The notes under the pieces are model-generated. The model made no database searches and was not told the DNA's origin. It worked only from the letters and a program-made list of their open reading frames with translations. Both the position numbers and the translations under genes were made by a program. From assembly GCA_016946835.1 (NCBI GenBank), contig JACVTC010000094.1, positions 1 to 55,000 of the forward strand: a stretch of 55,000 nt of DNA, read 5' to 3'. The DNA is from Neocallimastix lanati (nom. inval.) (lineage: Eukaryota > Neocallimastigomycota > Neocallimastigomycetes > Neocallimastigales > Neocallimastigaceae). This document shows positions 46,147-55,000 of the stretch, piece by piece (position 1 is the first letter of the stretch; the number at the start of each line of letters is the position of its first letter).

Positions 46147-46355
46147 AGAATCATAAATATTTAAAGTTTATATATATATATTTCTTTTTTTTTCTTTAAA
46201 AATTTTTTTCCCGTTTTTAAATGATACTTAATCAAGATAAAAATTTTTTAGAGATAAAATAATTATATATATTGACTTAACTTTTTTCTATAATATTTAT
46301 TTAATACATTATTTAATTGGTTTATTTTATTAAGAATATAAATAGGAAATAATTA
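46147..46355. repeat. Diverged direct repeat, unit 2
   Basis: Second unit, about 323 bp downstream of the first; same order of motifs (CTTTAAA, AAATGATACTT, ATATATTGACTTAA, CATTATTTAATTGG). Confidence 0.75.
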
Positions 46356-46433
46356 TTCACTTAAATGTTTTAATGCATTTTATATTAATTTTTTTTATAA
46401 TCTAAGAAAGATAATTTTCTTCCCATTTATATC

Positions 46434-46436
46434 TAT

Positions 46437-46535
<99 letters not shown>
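46434..46535. repeat. (ATTT)n microsatellite
   Basis: About 25 units of TATT/ATTT without interruption. Confidence 0.92.
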
Positions 46536-46884
46536 TAATTATTTATACTCATTATCTATATTTATTCATTTTATAAATAATAGTCATGTTTAATATAAAT
46601 TATATGAAATAATTCCTATCCAAATCATGAATTATATACTAAAATATTATTTATAGCTATTTTAAATGGATTAATCTTTATCTATTTTCTTTCGAAAGTT
46701 TTTTATTCAAAAAAATATAACTGATTATAAAATATTTATATTACTTAACAAAAGAAATTATAATTAGAACTCTTTAACATTCCTTTTATATATATATATA
46801 TTTGGTTTATTACCTCACTATAATTTCATAGATGGATTTGTATTAATTTATGAAATTTATTAATTGCATGAATATTTTTTTATA

Positions 46885-48110
46885 AAATAAAACACAGACT
46901 AAACAAAATAATAAATTTATTTGTCCATTTAGAAGATAATAATATTTTAAATAATAATGTGAAATAAAAAGTAATATTTAAAATAAAGTGTATAAATAAA
47001 TTCAGAAAAAAAGTTCATATGTAACGAACGTCATTTCCAGATTATAATATTTCTGCTTAAAGTGAATTCTTATTCAGGATTAGAGTTTGAATTGATTACC
47101 TGAAAGAAATTATGGTCTTCTCCTTCAGAGGTATTGGCCCTGCTGGCTTGTCATACTGCATTTTCAGCATTAACGATCCTGGTTAGTTTGCGCTTATATC
47201 GTCTGGATAGTAACCGTTGTCGAGTACTAGCCCAAGGTATAATTTCTGTGAAAAGGACGACAGATAGAACCAAGAATGGCGTTTTAGAATAACCACCAGA
47301 AATCAGAGATAATACATTTCGAGTTTTTCCATTTTCGAAACACCATACATGAGCAATTGCACATTTCGACGTAAGAGGAGGAATGTTTAGTTCTTTCGAA
47401 ACACTATAAAAGAATGTAAAGGTATTCCCATTAGAAAATCTTTCAATCCAGTATAATCCTGAATTAACTAGTCTCTATATACTTCTCGTTCTTTCTTTGT
47501 TTGATTCAAATAGAGGTGAATAATACGAAACTTGCCCAATTACTATAGCTGAAAATGGCATTCATTTATAATGGATAGGAATATGTGAATTCTCAAGAAA
47601 TCCTTAAATGGAATAAAAAAGTGCCTTTCTAATTTTATTATTCATTCTTGTATGATCGGTTTCAACTCTAAATCATTTGAAAACGGTACACCTAAGTAGA
47701 TGTAGCAATTCGTTTTAGGTAACTCTTGACTTGAAAGATAAAAAGTAGGGTTACTAACTATTATTATGAAATTTGGAAACTTCCCCTAATACTACTAAAC
47801 TTACACATTTATTGATACAAAATTGTATTTCATTATTTTTATCCCATCAACTGGCAAATTTTAACAAATTCTTAAGTTGAGATCTTATAGGAGCGCAAAA
47901 CACAATGTCATCTTCAAAAAGACCACTTAAAAAAGGATAATCATCCATTATTATCAGAATTACAGAAAACTGTAATTAGTACGACTGATATAGGCTATTC
48001 CTTTACCATCAACCTTCAATGAATCAGGAAAAACAGCTCATATCATTGGTGTTCTATTTTAGTGGAAAATAGTTACCAAAATTATTAAAAACTGAATAAA
48101 CTTATTCACA
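46885..48110 (-). mobile_element. LINE-type retrotransposon remnant (copy 2, reversed)
   Basis: The minus strand has FEDDIVFCAP (about 47900-47930; an intact F-x-D-D motif), NKCVSLVV, SSQELPK and LGVPFSND sections, in shifting frames with stops. These match copy 1 at 25905-27225. It lacks the RT region upstream of F-x-D-D: a short 5' segment (VDGKGI.YI, near 48010) is joined almost directly to the catalytic motif, so about 800 bp present in copy 1 is deleted. The 3' part (46885-47160) matches the tails at 37700-38215. Dead copy. Confidence 0.82.
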
Positions 48111-48481
48111 CCATTTTATATTAATTATTTATTTAATTTAATAAAATTAAAATTATATTTATTCAAATATTTTCAATTTTTATAAGAAAATATTTTTTTA
48201 ATTAAAATAAATAAATAATTATTTATTTACAAAAATTGAAAATATTTGAATAAATTTAATTTTAATTTTATTATAAATACTACATAAATATGAACAAAAT
48301 TATTAGTGTTAAAGAATAAAAATAAATAAAGATATCAATAAAATGAAGTATTAAAATAATTTATTTTTATATAGAAACAAGTTAAATTTTTCAGTATTCC
48401 TTTTTATTTTTTATTTTATTTTATTTTATTTTTTTTTTCTTATTCTTTATCTTTTTATATAAATATGACTATTTAAAATCA

Positions 48482-48522
<41 letters not shown>

Positions 48523-48960
48523 TCTCTAAATTGTAATGTCTATAATATAATTATAATAACTGTAAATATCCTATTTATTAATTTATCAATTTTTTTTTTT
48601 GTTTTGTTTTGTTTTTTTTTGTTTGTTTGCTTGTTTCTACACTTGAAAATAAATTTACTATTATTTTTTATTATAATTTTTTTACAATAATAATTCAAGG
48701 TTATATATGTAAAACAATAATATGAATATAATTTACAAACTTTTATTCAAATCGAAATAATTAAAAAGAAAAATAAAAATTATAAACTTTTCATTCCATG
48801 ATTATCAATGGTTTTGTAAAATAATAATAATATTAATAATGGTATTTGTAAAATCAATATAATTAGCTAAATAGTATTTAAAAATAATTATTAAGAACTC
48901 TTTCATTATAACAGAATAAACTATTTTGATAATATAAATTTTTAAATTTAATTTTTTTTT
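48111..48960. other. AT-rich spacer with an inverted repeat
   Basis: No gene seen. It holds the 42-bp inverted repeat at 48140-48272, then AT and GTTTT simple sequence. Confidence 0.5.
48140..48272. repeat. Inverted repeat with 42-bp arms
   Basis: Arm 48140-48181 is the reverse complement of 48231-48272 with a single mismatch; the loop is 49 nt. It could be a MITE-like insertion or the end region of an adjoining element. No target duplication identified. Confidence 0.85.
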
Positions 48961-48974
48961 AAAATTATTAAAAA

Positions 48975-49235
48975 TAAGTTGTCAGAAGGCAACCGAGTTC
49001 TTGCCATACCAACGGAAAAACTTGATAGGCACGTTCTTCAAATTAATAATACTCGTCTTTTAAATAAACAAGTATAATTAACACTTCCCGCTATGAACTG
49101 GTGCTACCCATCCTCAACCAACTTAGTAAATGTGTCTTATTTGGAAAACAAAGACGGGAAACGTACTATATACATGATCCTGTAAAGTACGGTCGATGTA
49201 GAACAAAAGGTTTGGGTAAACTTATCATATTATAT
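48975..49235 (+). other. Coding-like island of unknown origin
   Basis: G+C is clearly higher than around it. One plus-strand frame reads KLSEGNRVLAIPTEKLDRHV and ends in TAA near 49080. After it another frame is open for about 50 codons (SRYELVLPILNQLSKC, then YYIHDPVKYGRC). Neither has a start codon of its own. I do not recognise the protein; it may be a gene fragment or part of a transposable element. Confidence 0.4.
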
Positions 49236-49464
49236 ATGATTTATTAAAAAATATATTGCATTGTTTTTTATGAGTTGAAACTCTTTATATAACCATTATA
49301 TATAATTGAAATATAATTGGCTAATTTTAATTTTGTGATATCTCATTGGCTTATTTTCTGGTATTTTAATAAATATAAAATATAATTTAATATTATTTAT
49401 TATATTTTATTTTAGTATGGTTAGGTTATTATATTTTTAAATTTTTGAATCTTGTGCGTATCAC

Positions 49465-49516
49465 GGGGAGTGTGCATTTCGAAAATTTTTATTACATAAA
49501 TTTGTATTTTGTTGTA
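49465..49516 (+). repeat. MULE left terminal inverted repeat
   Basis: Inverted partner of 53118-53169. Confidence 0.85.
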
Positions 49517-50221
49517 TGGCTTAAATATTTTTAATTTTAAGCCACTTAATTTTATTAAAAATTTAATAAATAATAATTAATTAATTAAATAAATAAAATT
49601 ACAATTCTCTAAAATTTTCAAACACGTAATCTTACGTGGGGCGTATATCTAATTGTATCATAAATTTGTGGCTTTTTTCTACAATTTTTAAAAAGCCATA
49701 TATTCACAATATGGTGTGAATATTAAATGTGGTGATATTTTATGACAAAATTTTATAAGCCACCAAGAATTTGACGAAATTCAACTTTTGGCGAAATACA
49801 ACACTTCAATAAATAATAATTAGGTTAGGTATTATTAACATTGAAAAATAAAATAAAAATAAATAAACATTTTATTTTTTAATGCTTAAGAAATAAAATA
49901 AAAATAAGAAATAAGAAAACTTTTTTTTTTAAACATTAAAAAATAAAATAAAAATAAATAAAAATTTATTTTTTAAGCATTAAAAAATTAAATAAAGTAA
50001 AATAAAATAAAATAAAATAAAAAATAAAAAATAAAAATAAAAATAAATAAATAAAATAGTAAATAAAGAAATAATAAATAATTAATAATTAAATAATTAT
50101 TTAAATAATTATATAATTAACTAAAAAAAGGTTTATTATTTTAAATATTAAAAAAAAAAAAGTTTCAAAGCATTTAAAAGTATATTTATTAAAATATTTT
50201 ATTGAAAATTTTTAATTATTA
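49517..50221 (+). other. MULE subterminal region
   Basis: Non-coding. Several short palindromes (for example CACGTAATCTTACGTG at about 49623 and an AAGCCA/TGGCTT pair) of the sort that transposases bind, then simple AT sequence up to the transposase ATG. Confidence 0.5.
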
Positions 50222-51657
50222 ATGGAAGACAATATAGAAATTGAAATAAGTGAAACAAATCGAGGAAATGAACAAATTATTATTAATAAAAAACACAAAT
50301 TTAATTTTTCATTTCAAAGGAAAGATAAATCAAAAATTTATAGATGCACTGAATATAAGACTTTAAATAAATGTAAATCTTTAATTATTTTAAATGATAA
50401 AAAGGAGGCTTTAAAATATGAAAGTTTACATAACCATCTCGAAAAAGAAATTGATGTGTCTATATCAGTAGCAAAGCATAAAATTAAGGAAGAAATTAAG
50501 AAAAATTCAATTCCTATGGATATAAAACCTAAACATATATTTAATGCCGTTTCTCAAGAAATGGGACTTATATGTCCCGAATATAGTACAATTAGATCCC
50601 AAATAATAAGAAATATAAATAAACAATTTCCTCCAAACATAAAAAGTTTTGATGATATTCCCATTGAATCAAAATATTATAAAACAAAAAGAAATGAAAA
50701 TTTTATGATATTTAAAAACCCTGATCTAATAATCTTTCAATCACCATTCCAAGCATATTTATTTTCGAATTATCATAAAAATATATTTGCGGACGGTACA
50801 TTTTATGCAGCACCGAAATTTAGTTATCAGTTATTTATAACAAGAACTTATGTTGGGGAATTTAATATGTTTTACACTACTTCCATTTCTATATTAAAAA
50901 ATAAAAAACAATCTACATATGAAACATTATTTAAAGAAATAAAAAAAAATGCAAATAAATTTAGGAGTAATACATTAATTACTACAATTAATTTTCATTG
51001 TGATTTTGAACAAGGTATATCTAATGTCGCAAAAAAAGTTTTTCCCAATATAAATATTAAATATTGTGTTTGGCATTACAAAAGATCATTAGAAAAACAA
51101 AAAAATATATTATGTTATCATGAAGTGAAGAATAATAATGATGTATATATTTATTATAAAGCTATTTCGAACTTACCGTTTATAAACCCTAACTATATAT
51201 TTGATTTTTATATTATAATAAAAAGAATTTGTCAAAAAAAAAGTATAATAATTTTCTACAATTTTAAGAATATTTTAATAAAAATTATTTACTTAAGTAT
51301 AATGTTAATAATTGGAATTATTATGAAAATATAGAGCGTTTAACAAACAATGCATCAGAATCTTATAATAGCTACTTAAATAATATATTTCCAAATAAAC
51401 CTTTATTTTATAAATTAATATATATATTAAAAGAAGAAGAAAACTTATCTTATAATGATTATCAAAGGAGAACTAAAGGAAATTGGAAAAAAAAGCAAAA
51501 AATATTTAGTGCAACTGATGAAATTAAAATTTTAATTTAAAATTACAAAAGTAAGGAAATAAATTTATTTTATAATGGATACAACAGAAATGAATTAGTT
51601 AAATTATGGGAAGAATGTTTAATTGATTTAAACGATATAAATATTAATTTAAAATAA
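50222..51657 (+). pseudogene. MULE transposase with FLYWCH zinc finger, frameshifted
   Basis: The first frame (370 codons to 51334) begins at the first ATG. Residues about 23-75 form a FLYWCH-type finger with C42, C51, H70 and H72. The MULE catalytic core follows: ADGTF with D191, HCDFEQ with D261, and the CVWH pair (C282, H285). Near 51240-51290 an A run disturbs the frame. The rest, including NNASESYNSYLNN, which should carry the third catalytic acid (Glu), continues in another frame (about 51310-51540). A TAA at 51538 then interrupts it before an open stretch to 51657. So all parts are present but split by one frameshift and one stop. It would cut and join its own inverted repeats; this copy is unlikely to work unless the breaks are assembly errors in homopolymers. 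Confidence 0.88.
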
Positions 51658-53117
51658 ATAATCTTAATTTAAAAAAATGCTAGAAAAATAAAAATTTATT
51701 TATTTTAAATTTATATTTATAATCGTTTAAATAATAATTAAATAATTTTAATTTAAAAAAATGCTAGAAAAATACAAATTTATTTACCTATTGTGTTTAT
51801 TTAATAATCTTAATAGAAATTATCTTTTAGTTATTTTTATTAAGTAATTTATAACTAAAACCGATTTATTTGATACTAGTTAAAATTTTATTAATATCAA
51901 TATCAATATTATATAATTATAAATTTTATTAATATCAATATCAATATTATATAATTATAAATTTTATTAATATCAATATATATAATTATAAATTTTATTA
52001 ATATCAATATCAATATATATAATTATAAATTTTATTAATATCAATATCAATATTATATTATTATAGATTTTATTAATATCAATATCAATATTATTATAAA
52101 TTTTATTAATATCAATATACTTTCCAAAATTAATTATGTTATTAAAAATATTAAATTCAATAAAAGATTTTTATTATTTTATTAAAATTATAATTGTTAT
52201 TATTATATTTTAATAATAATTGATTCATATTAATCAAACATTATAAATATTACTATGCAAATAATTAATTATTTTAATAGTATCAATTATTCAACTCTTA
52301 TTGTTTTAATTTTTAATTCTTATATCATTTAAATTAATATATATATATCGTTTATGAAAATATGAATTATAAATAATTAAAATTATTTACTTTTCATTTA
52401 AATTTTTTTATTTACTATAATAAAATATAATAATTAAAAGACAAACGTTATTATAACTAATTTTTTTTTTTTTTAGAAAAATAAATGAAAAAAAATTAAA
52501 ATATATAAGATTCCTATATATATAAAATAATTATTATATATATTTTTTTATTTTATTTTATTTTATTTTATTATATTTTATTTTATTTTATTTTATTTTA
52601 TTTTATTTTATTTTATTTTATTTTATTTTATTTTATTTTATTTTATTTTATTTTATTTTATTTTAATTTATTTTATTTTATTTTATTTTATTTTATTTTA
52701 TTCAATCTGTACTTATATTTATGTTTCTACTATTTATTTTATTTTATTTTATTTCATTTTATTTTATTTTATTCAATCTGTACTTATATTTATGTTTCTA
52801 CTATTTATTTTATTTTATTTTATTTCATTTTATTTTATTTTATTCAATCTGTATTTTCTGTTGATAATATAAACAAGGTATTAATAATAATTAATAATAT
52901 TTAAAATAAAATAAAAAAAATATAATTATTTTATATATGTAGTAATTATATATATATATATATATTTTTATTTAATTTTCTAAAAAAAATTTTTTTAGTC
53001 ATAATAAACGTTTGTCTTAATTATTTTTATTATTATTTAAAAATTTATTTATTTATTTATAATTTATTTATTTATTTATTTATTACATTATAATACGCCA
53101 TGTTTTCCGAAATGCAC
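51658..53117. repeat. AT tandem repeats inside the MULE
   Basis: 51885-52120: about seven units of AATTTTATTAATATCAA with periods of 31-39 bp. 52545-52700: (TTTTA)n. 52701-52860: three units of about 71 bp beginning TTCAATCTGT. No coding region. Confidence 0.85.
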
Positions 53118-53169
53118 TACAACAAAATACAAATTTATGTAATAAAAATTTTCGAAATGACACACCCCC
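53118..53169 (-). repeat. MULE right terminal inverted repeat
   Basis: Inverted partner of 49465-49516, followed by the target duplication at 53170-53179. Confidence 0.85.
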
Positions 53170-53379
53170 TGCGTATCACAATCGTACTTTTGTATGTGGC
53201 TTGTTTTTTTTTATAATTAAACAAATAATAATTAAATAAATAATAATTAAATAAATAATAATTAAATAAATAATAATTAAATAAATAAATAATAATAAAA
53301 TTATTAGAAGAAAATCCGGGCTCGTTGCAAGAAGTTTCGACCAAAAAATACAATTTGATTATGAGCTTATTAAATATTG

Positions 53380-54045
53380 AATGTTTAAAATTACTACTTA
53401 CTTATACTGCCAAACTTTAATGGACTGTTTATTAATTAGATTTTAATTCAGCTTACCTAAATACCGCTTTAGACAAAGAAATTTACACCAATATTTCATA
53501 TGATGATAAAAACTTTGGCAAAGGCTATTGTGTACCTACTTAGAATAAAACCATCAAAAAATTTTTAATTAAAAGAAAATTTTAATAATCTACTACTGAT
53601 ACATATGTTTTCTTCAAAAAGTTTAAAGATTGACAAACTTGTGTCATAGGATTTTATGTTGATAATATGCTAATGATTAACATTATTTCAAGAATTAATG
53701 AAAACTTTTAAAGTATCAAAAAGTGAATTTTCTGACTTTATAATGGGAATAAAAATAGAAAGAGAAGATAATAACATTTATTTCTCACATAAACATAATA
53801 TGCATAATAAAAGAAAAATAAAAATACCATATGCAAGATATAGTAATAATGCAAATAATGAACCTGTTAATGAAATCAAATTCAAAAGTATTATCAGTTT
53901 TTTAATTTATCTTAGAAGATGTAAATGTCCAGACATTACGTTTACTGTTAATTTTTCAGCCTCGAAATTAAAAAAACCAACTCATGCCGATTGGAAAAAT
54001 TATAAAATAAAATGTTTATTTAAAAAATTTTTAATCATAGATACA
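53380..54045 (+). pseudogene. Ty1/copia reverse transcriptase remnant
   Basis: Plus-strand fragments in order: LDFNSAYLNTALDKEIY (about 53430-53485), FLIKRKF, TYVFFKKFKD, CVIGFYVDNMLMI (about 53640-53680). Then comes an open part from 53698 with SEFSDFIMGIKI, KFKSIISFLIYL, RCKCPDITFTV and THADWKN. This is the order of copia-type RT, in which YVDD is the active site; here it is YVDN. Frame changes and stops are frequent. No LTRs were found nearby. Confidence 0.82.
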
Positions 54046-54091
54046 ATTACAAATATTTATTTATATATTTAATTAAAATAATTTATTATAA

Positions 54092-54540
54092 GTGGAAGAA
54101 AATATAAACATTGAAATAAGTGAAACTAATTGAGGAAAAGAACAAATTATTATTAACAAAAAATATAAATCTAACTTTTCATTTAAAAAAAAAAAAAAAA
54201 AAAAAAAAGAAAGATAATTCTAAAATATATAATTGTACTGAATATAAAATTATAAATAAATGAAAATCTATCATTATTATAAATGTTAAGAAGGGAATTT
54301 TAAAATATGAAAGTTTACATAATCATCTTGAAAAAGAATTTGATACGTAAAATTAAAGATGAAATTAGAAAAAGTTCAATTCTTTTGAGTATTAAAACTT
54401 AAATGAATATATTAAATAATTTATTTTCAAAAAAAAAAAAAAAAAAATAAAAACCTTCTTTTTATAAATTAATATATGCATTAGAACAAAAAGAATTTTT
54501 ATCTTATAATTATTACAAAAAGAAAAGTAAAGGAATTTAA
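54092..54540 (+). pseudogene. Second, degenerate MULE transposase copy
   Basis: Matches the start of the transposase at 50222 (NINIEISETN, then EQIIINKK, NCTEYKI, YESLHNHLEKE) with stops and a long A run at 54186-54207. It then jumps to the end of the same protein (FYKLIYALEQKE, LSYNYYKKKSKG). The catalytic middle is deleted. A dead internal-deletion relative. Confidence 0.8.
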
Positions 54541-55000
54541 AAAAAAAAAAAAAAAAAAAAGAAAAATTTTTTATTTATATTTTTTAGATATATAAGCTTT
54601 TTTTAAATTATTTTATTTTAAATACTTTTTATAGATTTCAAGAATATATATATATACATATTTATATATAATGAAAAATTCAAAATTATTTATTTTTTTA
54701 AATGTTTCTTATGCCTTATTTTTAGAATATTTATTATAGATTTCGATAATACTTTATTTTTTTTTAAATACTTATAATGAAAATTTCAAAAATATTCTAT
54801 TTTTAAATAATAAATATATATATAATATATATTAAAAAAAAAAAAAATAAATATAAAAAGAATAATAAAAATAAAAAAATTCTTTTTTTCTATTTATTTA
54901 TCTGTTTATTTATTTATTTGTTTATTTATTTTAATTTAGATTTAGTATAAATTTTAAAATTTAATTATGGTTTTGATCTAATTTTTTGCCTTCAATTGAA
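54541..55000. other. AT-rich end of window, no gene seen
   Basis: Homopolymers and simple AT sequence only. Confidence 0.5.

Larger units (their letters stand above)
45166..46884. other. AT-rich region upstream of the receptor gene
   Basis: No gene seen. An A run at 45222-45267 lies close to the start codon. A diverged direct repeat covers 45824-46040 and 46147-46355. An (ATTT)n tract covers 46434-46535. Confidence 0.5.
49465..53169 (+). mobile_element. Mutator-like DNA transposon (MULE) with TIRs and target duplication
   Basis: Terminal inverted repeats begin GGGG(A/G)..TGTG.CATTTCG on each side. 42 bp of them (49475-49516 and 53118-53159) are exact inverted copies. The 10-bp sequence TGCGTATCAC stands directly outside both ends (49455-49464 and 53170-53179) in the same orientation, as a target duplication of the 8-10 bp size typical of Mutator elements. 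Inside lies a FLYWCH-MULE transposase (50222-51657) followed by tandem AT repeats. Confidence 0.88.

Noticed and set aside
53135-53353. Minus-strand 72-residue frame
   Set aside because: It starts in the MULE terminus and runs through a 15-bp AT repeat; composition is repetitive.

Overview
The window is about 80% or more A+T, packed with homopolymer runs and microsatellites, and carries spliced genes with short GT-AG introns. Endoglucanases bearing fungal dockerins (CBM10-like, double-Cys modules) next to a family 45 glycoside hydrolase domain point to an anaerobic gut fungus (Neocallimastigomycota: Neocallimastix, Piromyces, Orpinomyces or Anaeromyces type). The assignment rests on protein families and base composition; no database search was run.

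Layout. 1-804: AT-rich flank with a hairpin. 805-3719: a gag-only LTR element (family A). 3725-11797 and 11799-19805: two complete Ty3/gypsy-type elements (family B) in tandem, both on the minus strand, each with Gag, a -1 frameshift signal and a Pol with protease, reverse transcriptase, RNase H and integrase. 19822-19903: a tRNA-Ser(GCT) gene. Target-site duplications show that all three elements entered the same few bases, 13-16 bp upstream of this tRNA, in the order A, B1, B2. This is Ty3-like targeting of a Pol III start site.

19916-23384 is AT-rich with a 70-bp minisatellite. 23385-36965 holds three tandem paralogues of a cellulosomal GH45 endoglucanase. Each has signal peptide, dockerins and linker in exon 1, and the catalytic domain in exon 2. 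The first copy has three dockerins and a nonsense codon; the second and third are intact. A dead LINE, an ankyrin-repeat pseudogene and a segmental duplication lie between them.

38967-45165 (minus) is one gene that I could assemble from 23 phase-consistent exons: signal peptide, solute-binding-protein-like extracellular domain, then seven membrane segments of the class C GPCR type. Eight of its exons are 15-27 nt long.

46885-48110 is a second LINE fragment. 49465-53169 is a Mutator-like DNA transposon with a FLYWCH zinc finger, terminal inverted repeats and a 10-bp target duplication. 53380-54540 holds a Ty1/copia reverse-transcriptase remnant and a second degenerate copy of the MULE transposase. 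The host-gene content (secreted cellulases plus a receptor with a sugar-binding-protein-like head) fits the biology of a plant-fibre degrader, but no functional link between these genes is shown by the sequence.
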